A stretch of DNA of 64,000 bases from Pseudomonas baetica. GTDB lineage: Bacteria; Pseudomonadota; Gammaproteobacteria; Pseudomonadales; Pseudomonadaceae. The notes beneath the pieces were generated by a model. That model was not told the DNA's origin, made no database searches, and was given only the letters and a program-made list of their open reading frames with translations. Positions within the stretch are counted from its first letter, which is position 1, and each line of letters opens with the position of its first letter. Shown here piece after piece: positions 42,627 to 51,347 of the stretch. The stretch lies in assembly GCF_019733355.1 (NCBI RefSeq), contig NZ_JAIHLQ010000016.1, positions 1 through 64,000 of the forward strand, read 5' to 3'. The position numbers were made by a program, and so were the translations under genes.

Positions 42627-42664
42627 CATGAAAAAGGCGAGTCACCAGACTCGCCTTTTTCATG
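42627..42664. terminator. Bidirectional Rho-independent terminator
   Basis: A 16-bp perfect stem CATGAAAAAGGCGAGT/ACTCGCCTTTTTCATG with loop CACCAG, between the convergent dpkA and DUF883 genes. Both strands give a G+C core followed by five Ts. Confidence 0.92.
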
Positions 42665-42675
42665 TAGCACGGGGC

Positions 42676-42993
42676 TTAACGGCGACCGAGCAACAAACCG
42701 ACCACCAGACCGAAACCGGCCGAGATCGCCACGGTCTGCCACGGATGGCCGCCGATGTAGTTCTCGGTGGCATCGATGGCCGGTTTGGTGCGATCGCGCA
42801 CGCTTGATACGGAATCCAGCGCTTGCTGCAGTTTGAGAGTGATTTGTCCGCGCAGGTTCTCTGCTTCCTCGCCAACCAGTGAAGCACTGCTCTTGAGCAG
42901 TTTGTCGGACTCTTCGATCAGAGCCTGAAGTTCGCTGAAGGCTTGATCCTTGATTTGATCTTCGGCGGCTTGAGCGGCGGATTTGCGGGCCAT
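42676..42993 (-). CDS. DUF883 (ElaB/YqjD-like) inner-membrane protein
   Basis: 105 residues, AAGGAG site. A long amphipathic N-terminal helix rich in Glu, Gln and Ala (to about residue 75) is followed by YIGGHPWQTVAISAGFGLVVGLLLGRR, the conserved DUF883 tail with a GHPW motif and a C-terminal membrane anchor ending in Arg-Arg. E. coli relatives (ElaB, YqjD) tether ribosomes to the inner membrane in stationary phase; that role is only inferred here. Confidence 0.9.
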   Translation of the reverse strand: MARKSAAQAAEDQIKDQAFSELQALIEESDKLLKSSASLVGEEAENLRGQITLKLQQALDSVSSVRDRTKPAIDATENYIGGHPWQTVAISAGFGLVVGLLLGRR

Positions 42994-43147
42994 TGGGTGA
43001 CTCCTTGCAGTTGAATGGACAGTGATGAATGGAGTCCGGCGTCAGCTAAAAAGTTGCACTGAATTTAGCTCAGGAATAAAAACCTGCGCCGGAGATTTCC
43101 GCCGAGCGTGTAAGATGTCGCCATTTTACGCAGCAGGATAATTCCCC

Positions 43148-43402
43148 ATGAGTTTCAATCTGGCCGACAAATCCCTCGCAGAGCGCGCCGCGCTGGAAGA
43201 CGAGAAATCCCGTCTGTTCGAACTCTGGCAGAACAATCTGGGCAAAGCCAAAGGCGAAGCCGCGCGTTTGTTCGGCGAACGCGCCAAGCGCAAGGGCAAA
43301 TGGGCTGAGTGGGTCCGGGCTGAACTGGACGGCATGTCGCCGCCGGAGTTTGCCAATATGGTGCGCAGTGAAGTCAACCGCTTGATGGCCGCCAACAAGT
43401 AA
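43148..43402 (+). CDS. Small conserved-type protein of unknown function
   Basis: 84 residues with an AGGA site, charged and helical (LADKSLAERAALEDEKSRLF), no membrane segment or signal peptide. The composition, DxxKSRLFELWQ and WAEWVRAELDGMSPPEF, suggests a compact helical protein. I recall similar short proteins in other pseudomonads but no function. Confidence 0.7.
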   Translation: MSFNLADKSLAERAALEDEKSRLFELWQNNLGKAKGEAARLFGERAKRKGKWAEWVRAELDGMSPPEFANMVRSEVNRLMAANK

Positions 43403-43408
43403 CACGTT

Positions 43409-44317
43409 TTACCTGAAGCTGGCTGCAATCGCCTCGCGGACCTTGACCACCACCGGATCGATCTGCGTGCTGGTGCGCCAGCCCAGTTCAATCGGATAAC
43501 GCGGCAAGGCCAGCGGGCAGGCCAGCAGCGCCAGACCACTGAGTGCGGCGATGCGCTCGGCGGCATGTGCCGGAATCGTCGCCACCGCCTGACTGCCCTT
43601 GAGCAGGTACGGCAGCGCCGCGAAATGCGTTGTCGAGGCACACACCCGGCGACTCAAGCCCAGCGCTGCGAGCCCTTCATCGGTGATCCCGATAAAACCG
43701 CCGGACGACACCAGAATGTGCTCGCGGGCGACAAACTCTTGCAGAGCGATCTGTTGCTGGCCGGGCGCAAGGCTCGCCGGATCGACCAGGCACGCATAAC
43801 CCCCTTCACCCAACACCTGACGGCTGAGCAAGCGTTCGGCAAAACCGCCAGCGGTGATCGCCAGGTCGATGCTGCGCTCCATCAGGGCGCTGGCGACGAT
43901 CTGGCTGTGGGTCTGACGGAAGATCAGTCGCAGTTTCGGTGCGCTTCGGGCGATCTCTTCGATCAAGCGCCGGCCGTAGGCGATCTCGAAATCATCCGAC
44001 AGGCCCACCGTGACGGAACGACCGTCGTATTGATTGGCCGCTGGGTCGACCATCGCCAGGCTTTGCCGGCATTTGTTCAGCGCCTCGCTGATCACCGGTT
44101 TCAGTTGATTGGCCTTGAGCGTCGGCGCCAGGCCGCGCCCAGTGCGGACAAACAATTGATCGCCATAGACCTCGCGCAAACGGCGCAATGCTGCGCTGAC
44201 CGCTGATTGCGTCACGCTCAGACGCAGCGCAGCGCGGCTGGCACTCGACTCCTCATGCAGGGCTTCAAAGACTTTCAGCAGGTTGAGGTCGACGGTGGTG
44301 ATATTCATATGGCTCAT
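43409..44317 (-). CDS. LysR-family regulator, divergent from a nitrilase gene
   Basis: 302 residues if the ATG at 44317 is used (one at 44308 is equally possible; neither has a strong site). The winged helix opens VDLNLLKVFEALHEESSASR and continues RLSVTQSAVSAALRRLRE, with a NodD-like spacing, then a substrate-binding domain (RSVTVGLSDDFEIAYGRRL). It is transcribed away from the nitrilase gene across 84 bp, the usual layout for a LysR regulator of its neighbour. Confidence 0.9.
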   Translation of the reverse strand: MSHMNITTVDLNLLKVFEALHEESSASRAALRLSVTQSAVSAALRRLREVYGDQLFVRTGRGLAPTLKANQLKPVISEALNKCRQSLAMVDPAANQYDGRSVTVGLSDDFEIAYGRRLIEEIARSAPKLRLIFRQTHSQIVASALMERSIDLAITAGGFAERLLSRQVLGEGGYACLVDPASLAPGQQQIALQEFVAREHILVSSGGFIGITDEGLAALGLSRRVCASTTHFAALPYLLKGSQAVATIPAHAAERIAALSGLALLACPLALPRYPIELGWRTSTQIDPVVVKVREAIAASFR

Positions 44318-44401
44318 ATCATTCAGCAGCAAACGGGGCTTTATTCATGATCCCGCCGCGCTGGAGAATCAGCAACACCTGATCTTGATGGAGTGAGCGT
44401 C

Positions 44402-45325
44402 ATGCCTAAATCAATCGTTGCTGCGCTGCAAATCGGCGCCTTGCCCGGTGGCAAGGGCGACACCCTGGAACAGATTCTCAATTGGGAAGCGGCTATCACT
44501 GAATCCGGCGCGGCGCTGGTGGTGATGCCCGAAGCTTTGCTCGGCGGGTATCCAAAAGGTGAGGCTTTCGGCACGCAACTGGGTTATCGCTTGCCCGAAG
44601 GTCGCGAGGCGTATGCGCGATATTTCGCCAACGCCATCGATGTGCCGGGGGTGGAAACCGAAGCGCTCGCTGGGTTATCTGCGCGCACCGGGGCCAATCT
44701 GGTGATCGGCGTGATCGAGCGCGCCGGCAGCACGCTGTATTGCACAGCGCTGTATTTCGATCCGCAGGCCGGGCTGCTCGCCAAGCACCGAAAACTGATG
44801 CCCACCGGCACGGAACGGCTGATTTGGGGCAAGGGCGACGGCTCGACGTTGCCGGTGCTCGACAGTCAGGTCGGCAAGCTTGGTGCGCTGGTGTGCTGGG
44901 AAAACATGATGCCGTTGCTGCGCACGGCGATGTACGCCAAGGGCGTGGAGGTCTGGTGTGCCCCGACCGTCGATGAGCGCGAGATGTGGCAGGTCAGCAT
45001 GCGCCACATCGCCCATGAGGGCCGTTGCTTTGTGGTCAGCGCCTGTCAAGTGCAAGCCTCACCGAATGAACTGGGCGTAGAGATTGCCAACTGGCCGGCG
45101 GATCGTCCGTTGATTGTCGGGGGCAGTGTGATCGTCGGCCCGATGGGCGATGTGTTGGCGGGGCCATTACGCGGTGAGGCGGGGTTGCTCACTGCTGAAA
45201 TCGACACTGACGAGTTGGTGCGCGCGCGGTATGACTACGACGTGGTTGGCCATTACGCCCGGCCGGACATCTTCGAGCTGAGCGTGGACGAACGGGCCAA
45301 ACCTGGCGTGCGTTTCACCGACTGA
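44402..45325 (+). CDS. Carbon-nitrogen hydrolase, nitrilase type
   Basis: 307 residues, start at 44402 with GGAGTGAG upstream. The catalytic triad of the nitrilase superfamily is visible: Glu44 (VMPEALLGG), Lys131 (HRKLMPTGTE) and Cys165 (GALVCWENMMP). The CWEN context and MPTGTER spacing fit true nitrilases, which hydrolyse R-CN to the acid and ammonia, rather than amidases. Plausibly regulated by the divergent LysR protein; an aromatic or indolic nitrile substrate is a guess. Confidence 0.9.
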   Translation: MPKSIVAALQIGALPGGKGDTLEQILNWEAAITESGAALVVMPEALLGGYPKGEAFGTQLGYRLPEGREAYARYFANAIDVPGVETEALAGLSARTGANLVIGVIERAGSTLYCTALYFDPQAGLLAKHRKLMPTGTERLIWGKGDGSTLPVLDSQVGKLGALVCWENMMPLLRTAMYAKGVEVWCAPTVDEREMWQVSMRHIAHEGRCFVVSACQVQASPNELGVEIANWPADRPLIVGGSVIVGPMGDVLAGPLRGEAGLLTAEIDTDELVRARYDYDVVGHYARPDIFELSVDERAKPGVRFTD

Positions 45326-45336
45326 TAAAAACCTAT

Positions 45337-45423
45337 GTGAGCGGGTTTGCTCGCGAAAGCGTGTTTACGTTCAACACTGATGCTGTCTGTTACGCCGTCT
45401 TCGCGAGCAAGCCCGCTCCCACA
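45337..45423. repeat. Intact REP pair (GCGGGTTTGCTCGCGAAAGC .. TCGCGAGCAAGCCCGCTCCC)
   Basis: Two inverted REP ends enclose about 45 bp between the convergent nitrilase and acetyltransferase genes. Same family as 61471-61557. Intergenic between converging genes is where these elements usually lie; it may also act as a terminator. Confidence 0.9.
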
Positions 45424-45447
45424 GGGGGGGTTGTGTTGTGTTCGGGG

Positions 45448-45993
45448 TTATCGCGGGTGCAGCCATTCTTCGCGGGTGATTTCCCAGGTTTCCTGGGGGA
45501 AGCGGCCGCTGACGAAATCATCTTCATCGGTACGAATCAGGCGCATCCCGGCACGCTCTGAGAGCTTGCGCGAGCCAATGTTCGGTGCCGCTTTTGGCAC
45601 GCGCATCAGTGGGCGCCCTAGGGTTCTGAACCAGTAATCGTTGACCGCCGCGCAGGCCTCTGTCATCAAGCCCTGACCTTGCCACGCCGGCGCCAGCCAG
45701 AGCCCTCGGTTGTTGTCTGGTTGATCCATCAGGCTGATATTGCCGATCAATTGCTCGGGCGCCGACTTCAGCCGAATGGACCAGTGCCATTGTGTGCCGG
45801 CCGCTACTGCCGGCAAAGCAATGTCGCGCAGGTAGGTGAGGGCGCCATCCTCAGGGTACGGCCACGGGACGGCAGCATTGAGGTAGCGAACCACCTCCCA
45901 ATGTGCGAATGCTTGCTGCACGGCTTCTGCATCCGCCAGTTGCAGTGGGCGCAGGACCAGCCGTTCGGTGTTTAACGTCGGTGTTTCTTCCAT
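45448..45993 (-). CDS. GNAT acetyltransferase (RimJ/RimL type)
   Basis: 181 residues. The opening LNTERLVLRPLQLADAEAVQ is characteristic of the RimJ/RimL-type GNAT branch, with the acetyl-CoA binding region at GLWLAPAWQGQGLMTEA and the later PNIGSRKLSERAGM. Such enzymes acetylate protein N-termini, aminoglycosides or small amines; the substrate cannot be read here. Confidence 0.9.
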   Translation of the reverse strand: MEETPTLNTERLVLRPLQLADAEAVQQAFAHWEVVRYLNAAVPWPYPEDGALTYLRDIALPAVAAGTQWHWSIRLKSAPEQLIGNISLMDQPDNNRGLWLAPAWQGQGLMTEACAAVNDYWFRTLGRPLMRVPKAAPNIGSRKLSERAGMRLIRTDEDDFVSGRFPQETWEITREEWLHPR

Positions 45994-46046
45994 GAAACTG
46001 CGGCCTCAATGAGTGTCTTTGTTGAACGTGCCAAGTTAACGCATTT

Positions 46047-46520
46047 TTACCACGTCGCGGCGCTGGTCTTGGGCAGGCTGAGTTTGCCGCTGTCGACAAA
46101 ACGCATGGTGCCGAACAAGCCGCCCGCGAGCTTGCCGCGCAGCACGTAGGGCAGGTTGTCGAGGGTTTGCGTCTGGCTCAGGCCGAGGGTCTGGCGCAGA
46201 ACGGAAAACGCCGAAACGCTGACCGGTACGCTGACGATGGCTTCGGAGAACCGCGGAATCGAGCCGCTCTGGTCGCTCACGCCGGAGGCCAGTGAATGGC
46301 CGTTGACCTCCAGATCCAAGGCAATGCCGTTGTAGTCGATCGCGGTTTCGTTAGGGTTTTGCACGCGCAATTTGATGGCGAAGCGTACTTCCAGATCCTG
46401 GCTGGTCAGCGGTTCGATACCGACCACATTGATGTTCACCGGGTCACGGTTGGGGAACAGCGCGCAGGCACTGAGGGAAAGCACAAGCAGGGACAGGATG
46501 ACGGCGTGGAGGCGGCGCAT
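46047..46520 (-). CDS. LEA type-2 family lipoprotein
   Basis: 157 residues from the ATG at 46520. The N-terminus MRRLHAVILSLLVLSLSAC is a lipoprotein signal with lipobox LSAC. The body (VNINVVGIEPLTSQDLEVRF, RVQNPNETAIDYNGIALDLE) is the beta-sandwich of the WHy/LEA2 family, linked to desiccation and stress tolerance in plants and bacteria. The gene lies just beyond the terminator of the purine permease operon. Confidence 0.85.
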   Translation of the reverse strand: MRRLHAVILSLLVLSLSACALFPNRDPVNINVVGIEPLTSQDLEVRFAIKLRVQNPNETAIDYNGIALDLEVNGHSLASGVSDQSGSIPRFSEAIVSVPVSVSAFSVLRQTLGLSQTQTLDNLPYVLRGKLAGGLFGTMRFVDSGKLSLPKTSAATW

Positions 46521-46532
46521 AAACAGTCTCTC

Positions 46533-46570
46533 AACAAAAAAGGGCTGAACCATTGACGGCTCAGCCCTTT
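46533..46570 (-). terminator. Rho-independent terminator of the NCS2 permease gene
   Basis: AAAGGGCTGA (46539-46548) pairs with TCAGCCCTTT (46561-46570) around a 12-base loop; on the minus strand it is followed by TTTTTTGTTG. It is 18 bp after the permease stop and overlaps the 5' end of the LEA2 leader. Confidence 0.85.
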
Positions 46571-46587
46571 GTGTTTAGAGCGCAGCG

Positions 46588-48054
46588 TCAGCGGTTCAAC
46601 TGTGCGACAGCCGCCGGTGAGGCAGGTTCACCTTTGGCCGCAACATCCGGGTTTTCCATCACTTGAAGAATAGAGGCCTCAGGATCGAAGTCGTCTTCTT
46701 CCAGTTCAATGAATTCTTCCGGCAGGAAGATGTTCAGCACGATAGCGCACAACGCACCGACGGTGATCGGCGATTCGAAGATGTTGCGCAGTGCTTGTGG
46801 CAACTCGCGCAGGACTTCCGGCACGGCAGCGATGCCCAGACCCATGCCGAGGGAGATCGCCACGATCAGCATGTTGCGCCGATGCAGGCCTGCTTCGGCG
46901 AGGATCTTGATCCCGGCCACGGCCACGGTGCCGAACATTACCAGTTCGGCGCCGCCGAGTACCGGCTTAGGCATCAGTTGCAGCACCGCGCCGATCATCG
47001 GGAACAACCCCAACACCACCAGCAGGCCGGCAATAAAAAACGCCACATAGCGGCTCGCCACGCCGGTGAGCTGAATCACGCCGTTGTTCTGGGCGAAAGT
47101 CACCATCGGCATGCTGTTGAACACCGCGGCCATGGCCGAGTTGAGACCGTCGGCGAGCAGCCCGGACTTGATCCGGCGGATGTACAGCGGACCTTTGACC
47201 GGCTGCCGGGAAATCATCGAGTTGGCAGTCAGATCGCCGGCCGCCTCCAGCGGCGACACCAGGAAAATCACGGCCACCGGCACGAACGCCACCCAATCGA
47301 AGTTGAAACCGTACTTGAACGGCACTGGCACGCTGACGAGCGGCACTTGGGGCAAACTGGCGAAATCGACGGTGCCCATCAGCCACGCGACGACATAGCC
47401 GAAGGTCAGGCCAATCACGATCGCGCCCAAACGCAGGAACGGCACATCGACCCGGTTCAGCACCACGATGGTGCCCAGTACCAGCGCCGCCAGAAGGATA
47501 TGGCTGGCCGCGCCCAGATCCGCCGCGCCGAAGCCGCCGGCAATGTCGGTCATTGCCACTTTGATCAGTGACAGGCCCATCAGCGTGATGATTGTGCCGG
47601 TCACCACCGGGGTGATCAGCATGCGCAGCTTGCCGATGAATTGGCTCAGCACCACTTCAATGAACGCGGCGAAAAAGCACACGCCGAAAATCGTTGAAAG
47701 AATCTCGTCAGTACCACCGCCCCGCGCCTTGACCATGAACCCGGCACTGAGGATCACGCTGATAAAAGAAAAACTGGTGCCTTGCAGGCATAACAGACCT
47801 GAGCCTACCGGGCCGAATCGCTTGGCTTGCACGAAAGTGCCGAGGCCGGAGACGAACAGCGCCATGCTGATCAGGTACGGGATTTCGCTTTGTAGGCCCA
47901 GGGCACCGCCCATGATCAGGGTCGGGGTGATGATGCCGACAAAGCTCGCCAGCACATGTTGCAACGCGGCAAATACAGTGGCGGTGAGGTGCGGACGGTC
48001 GTTGAGGCCGTAGATCAGATCGTTGTTGCGCGGGGCTTTTTCAGAGGCGGTCAT
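46588..48054 (-). CDS. NCS2-family purine/xanthine permease
   Basis: 488 residues, about 14 helices. The N-terminus RPHLTATVFAALQHVLASFV and the QNNGVIQLTGVASRYV signature place it in the nucleobase:cation symporter-2 family, close to the xanthine/uric acid branch (VSPLEAAGDLTANSMIS). The C-terminal tail after IVLNIFLPEEFIELEEDDF is acidic. A LysR regulator and a ureohydrolase lie upstream, so purine-related nitrogen use is a likely theme. Confidence 0.9.
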   Translation of the reverse strand: MTASEKAPRNNDLIYGLNDRPHLTATVFAALQHVLASFVGIITPTLIMGGALGLQSEIPYLISMALFVSGLGTFVQAKRFGPVGSGLLCLQGTSFSFISVILSAGFMVKARGGGTDEILSTIFGVCFFAAFIEVVLSQFIGKLRMLITPVVTGTIITLMGLSLIKVAMTDIAGGFGAADLGAASHILLAALVLGTIVVLNRVDVPFLRLGAIVIGLTFGYVVAWLMGTVDFASLPQVPLVSVPVPFKYGFNFDWVAFVPVAVIFLVSPLEAAGDLTANSMISRQPVKGPLYIRRIKSGLLADGLNSAMAAVFNSMPMVTFAQNNGVIQLTGVASRYVAFFIAGLLVVLGLFPMIGAVLQLMPKPVLGGAELVMFGTVAVAGIKILAEAGLHRRNMLIVAISLGMGLGIAAVPEVLRELPQALRNIFESPITVGALCAIVLNIFLPEEFIELEEDDFDPEASILQVMENPDVAAKGEPASPAAVAQLNR

Positions 48055-48186
48055 GGTGTTTTGCGCGCCGTGAGGCGGGGCCGGGTCAGAAAATGGAGGC
48101 GCAGGATGCCGGAAGAGGGCGGCGAGGGCAACGCAATAAAACTGCCTGAAAGGTCAGCTTTTGCGGGGTGCGCCTGCTAAATCGAT

Positions 48187-49080
48187 TCAAGCAAACGCGT
48201 GGAGCAAATCCTCTTCAAAGGCAATCTGCGCATCGCCGGGAACCTGCGCCCGATGCCGGGCCAGATGAAACGCCACGTCAAAACTCAACGTGCCTTCGCG
48301 CACTGGGCGCAACAGGCCTTTCTCCTGCCAGCCGCGCGCATAGTGATCTGGCAGATAACCCACATGCTTGCCCGACAAAATGAACGCAAGGGTGCCTTCG
48401 ACCTGTTCCGAACGCGCTGAGCAGTGCTTGCCCTGAAACGGCTCGTCGTGGCGCAGGAACCGGTAAGGATGATCGACCCGGTCACAGGCTTGCAGCGCCG
48501 TATCGCTGGGGGCATCGTCGGTAAACAGCGGGTGACCTGTTGCGCAATACAAATGCTGGGTTTCGCTGAACAACTGGCGATAGTCGAAAGCACTTTGTAC
48601 CTGTGAGAAATAGCCGATGGCCAGGTCCAGCCGCTGTTGCAGCAGCAAGCGCTCCATCTCGCCGGGCATCGCGCTGATCAACTCGATGCGCACAGATTCA
48701 TCTCGCTCGCGAAAACGTCGGATCGCTTCGGCGACCCGTTGCAAAACCGATTGATCAACGGCCTCGGAAATGCCCAAACGCACCTCACCGATCAGGCGCC
48801 CGGCAACGCCGTTGGATTGATGACGAAACACTTCAATCGATTCAAACAACGTGCGGATGGCGATCAACAGTTGCTCGCCCTTGGGCGTGACGCTGAAACC
48901 GCCCTTGCCACGGCTGCACAGGCGATAACCCAAGCGAGTTTCCAGTTTGGCCATTTGCTGGCTGATGCTCGATTGGCTCAGGCCCAGTTCACCTTGTGCG
49001 GCACTGAACCCACCGGATTCGACGACGCGGACAAACAAGCGCAGCAACTGCAAATCGACATCGTGGAGTTGGCCCAACAT
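48187..49080 (-). CDS. LysR-family regulator divergent from the polyamine-type binding protein
   Basis: 297 residues from the ATG at 49080 (GGAG seven bases upstream; a GTG one codon earlier also exists). The winged helix reads LLRLFVRVVESGGFSAAQGE and LGLSQSSISQQMAKLETRLG, followed by a C-terminal effector domain. It is divergent from the binding-protein gene across about 100 bp and convergent on nothing nearby, so it probably controls the plus-strand pair at 49180-51260, possibly the permease too. Confidence 0.9.
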   Translation of the reverse strand: MLGQLHDVDLQLLRLFVRVVESGGFSAAQGELGLSQSSISQQMAKLETRLGYRLCSRGKGGFSVTPKGEQLLIAIRTLFESIEVFRHQSNGVAGRLIGEVRLGISEAVDQSVLQRVAEAIRRFRERDESVRIELISAMPGEMERLLLQQRLDLAIGYFSQVQSAFDYRQLFSETQHLYCATGHPLFTDDAPSDTALQACDRVDHPYRFLRHDEPFQGKHCSARSEQVEGTLAFILSGKHVGYLPDHYARGWQEKGLLRPVREGTLSFDVAFHLARHRAQVPGDAQIAFEEDLLHAFA

Positions 49081-49179
49081 CACATTACTCCGGGATAAAG
49101 TCAGGATAATTATTCGGGTATTTTTCTAATGTATCCGACGGCGCATTCTGCCACCAATTCCTCCGGTCAGGTGTTCGTC

Positions 49180-50271
49180 ATGGCTCCCCTATCCAAGCTG
49201 TGTTTCCCCGCGCTGTTGTTGTCCGTGGCCATCCATGCTCACGCTGAGGACAAGACCCTCAACCTCTACAGTTGGGCCGATTACGTGCCGCCGCCAACCT
49301 TGCAGCGTTTCGAGCAGGAAACCGGCATTCATGTGCGCTACGACACCTTCGATACTTGCGAAGTGCTGGAAACCAAGCTGCTCACTGGCGGCAGTGGTTA
49401 CGACGTGGTCGTGCCGTCCTCCAGCGTGTTAGCCCGCGGGCTGGCGGCTGGCGCTTTGAAAGAGATCCCCCACGACGGGCTCAAGGGCTACGCCAATCTT
49501 GATCCGGATCTGCTGGGAAAACTCGCGGCCGTCGATCCTGGCAACCGCTTTGGGGTGCCTTACACCTGGGGCACCCTCGGGCTGGGCATGAACGTTGAGG
49601 CCGTGAAAAAACGTCTGCCGGGCGTGCCGCTGAACAGTCTCGATTTACTGTTCAACCCCGAGTACGCGAGCAAGCTCAAGGATTGCGGCGTGGCGATTCT
49701 CGATTCGCCGCAGGAAGTCATCGGTCTGGCACTGCACTACCTCGGTAAAGATCCCTACAGCACAGACAAGCAAGATCTGGCCGCCGCCGAGGCGCTGTTG
49801 CACAAACTTCAGCCGTCGGTGCTGTACGTCGCCACCGGTCGCCAGATCAATGATCTGGCCAGCGGCAACGTGTGTTTGGCATTGACCTATAACGGTGACG
49901 CCAGCATGGCGGCCGATCAGGCTCGCAAAGCCAACAAGCCCTACAAAGTCGCCTACCGGATTCCCAGGGAAGGTACGCTGATCTGGCAGGACAACCTCGC
50001 CATTCCCAACGATGCACCCCACCCCGAAGCGGCGCAGGCGTTCATTGAATTCATGCTGCGCCCCGAGTCGGTTGCCGAGTTGACCAACACGCTGTTTTTT
50101 GCCAACGCCAACCAGGCAGCGACGCCGCTGGTGGATGAAGCGGTTCGCACTGATCCCGACATATACCCGCCGACCGATGTGCGCGGACGGCTCTATGCCG
50201 ACCGCAGCATGAGCCTCAAAGACATGCGTCAACGCACCCGTTTGTGGACCACTTTCCGTAGCCGCCAATAG
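49180..50271 (+). CDS. Polyamine-type ABC transporter substrate-binding protein (PotF/PotD-like)
   Basis: 363 residues from the ATG at 49180, chosen because a signal peptide (LCFPALLLSVAIHAHA) begins there; the ribosome site is weak. The mature protein opens KTLNLYSWADYVPPPTLQRF and has YDVVVPSSSVLARGL, the PotF/PotD pattern, with Trp and Asp residues positioned to bind amines. No ABC permease or ATPase gene is nearby, so it must use components encoded elsewhere. Confidence 0.9.
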   Translation: MAPLSKLCFPALLLSVAIHAHAEDKTLNLYSWADYVPPPTLQRFEQETGIHVRYDTFDTCEVLETKLLTGGSGYDVVVPSSSVLARGLAAGALKEIPHDGLKGYANLDPDLLGKLAAVDPGNRFGVPYTWGTLGLGMNVEAVKKRLPGVPLNSLDLLFNPEYASKLKDCGVAILDSPQEVIGLALHYLGKDPYSTDKQDLAAAEALLHKLQPSVLYVATGRQINDLASGNVCLALTYNGDASMAADQARKANKPYKVAYRIPREGTLIWQDNLAIPNDAPHPEAAQAFIEFMLRPESVAELTNTLFFANANQAATPLVDEAVRTDPDIYPPTDVRGRLYADRSMSLKDMRQRTRLWTTFRSRQ

Positions 50272-50300
50272 TCCCCTTATCAAAAAGAAGGAACACATCA

Positions 50301-51260
50301 ATGGACGTGCCAATGCAAAACGACCAGGCCATAACCCGTGACAGCCTCTATGGCACCGCCGCTGAAAGTACCTACGCCGGCATCACCAGTTTCATGCGCC
50401 GCCGCTACAGCCGTGATTTGCGCGGCGTCGACGTGGCGGTCAGCGGCGTGCCATTCGACACCGCCACCAGCAACCGGCCAGGCGCGCGTTTCGGGCCTCG
50501 CGGGATTCGCGCCGCGTCCACCGGGATTGCTTGGGAACGCCACTGGCCGTGGACGTTTGATCCGTTCGATCATCTGGCGGTGATTGATTACGGTGACTGT
50601 GATTTTGATTACGGCTCGCCGCACTCGACCCCCGAAAGCATTGAGGCCCACGCCGAACACATCCTCAATGCCGGCAGCGCGATGCTGACCTTCGGCGGCG
50701 ACCACTTCATTACTTACCCGCTGCTCAAGGCCCACGCCCGCAAGCACGGCGCGCTGTCGCTGATTCATTTCGATGCGCACAGCGATACTTGGCCAGACGA
50801 GGAGGGTAAGCGCATCGATCACGGCACCATGTTCTGGCACGCGGCGCGCGAAGGTCTGGTGGATCCGGCGCGGTCGGTGCAGATCGGCTTACGCACCACC
50901 AACGACGATCATCAAGGCTTTCAGGTGCTCGACGCCCGTCAGGTGCATCGACGTGGCTGCGAGGCGATTGTTGACGCAATCCGGGCGCGGGTCGGTGATA
51001 ACCCGGTGTACCTCACATTCGATATCGACTGCCTTGATCCCGCGTTTGCACCGGGCACGGGAACGCCTGTGTGTGGTGGTTTGAGCACGGTGCAGGCGCT
51101 GGAGATTCTGGGCGGCTTGCGCGGGATCAATCTGGTGGGCATGGACGTCGTTGAAGTGGCCCCGGATTACGATCAAGCGCAAGTGACTTCCTTGGCGGCA
51201 GCGACATTGGCCATGGAAATGCTCTGCCTGTACGCCGCCAAACACAAAGTCGACCTCTAA
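50301..51260 (+). CDS. speB: Agmatinase / guanidino-acid ureohydrolase
   Basis: 319 residues. The binuclear manganese site of the arginase family is complete: FGGDHF (His135), HFDAHSDTW (Asp158, His160, Asp162) and TFDIDCLDP (Asp241, Asp243). Such enzymes release urea from agmatine, guanidinobutyrate or guanidinopropionate. The binding-protein gene 29 bp upstream fits an amine or guanidine import role. The symbol is by family; gbuA- or gpuA-like activity cannot be excluded. Confidence 0.9.
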   Translation: MDVPMQNDQAITRDSLYGTAAESTYAGITSFMRRRYSRDLRGVDVAVSGVPFDTATSNRPGARFGPRGIRAASTGIAWERHWPWTFDPFDHLAVIDYGDCDFDYGSPHSTPESIEAHAEHILNAGSAMLTFGGDHFITYPLLKAHARKHGALSLIHFDAHSDTWPDEEGKRIDHGTMFWHAAREGLVDPARSVQIGLRTTNDDHQGFQVLDARQVHRRGCEAIVDAIRARVGDNPVYLTFDIDCLDPAFAPGTGTPVCGGLSTVQALEILGGLRGINLVGMDVVEVAPDYDQAQVTSLAAATLAMEMLCLYAAKHKVDL

Positions 51261-51275
51261 AACATCAATGGCCCC

Positions 51276-51303
51276 TGTGGGCGCGAGCAAGCCCGCGCCC
51301 ACA
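51276..51303. repeat. REP-type hairpin TGTGGGCGCG..CGCGCCCACA
   Basis: Ten base pairs (51276-51285 with 51294-51303) around AGCAAGCC. Member of the GCGAGCAAGCCCGC family, just downstream of the ureohydrolase stop; probably aids termination. Confidence 0.85.
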
Positions 51304-51347
51304 AAAGTCCACATGATGCAGAAGGCCGTCGTGGCATACTCCCGCGC

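Noticed and set aside
42627..42664. Long perfect palindrome as regulator site
   Set aside because: The G+C core with T-runs on both strands between convergent genes is a bidirectional terminator.
45337..45423. Possible CRISPR or transposon end
   Set aside because: A single inverted REP pair without spacers, tandem repeats or a transposase; it matches the dispersed REP family.
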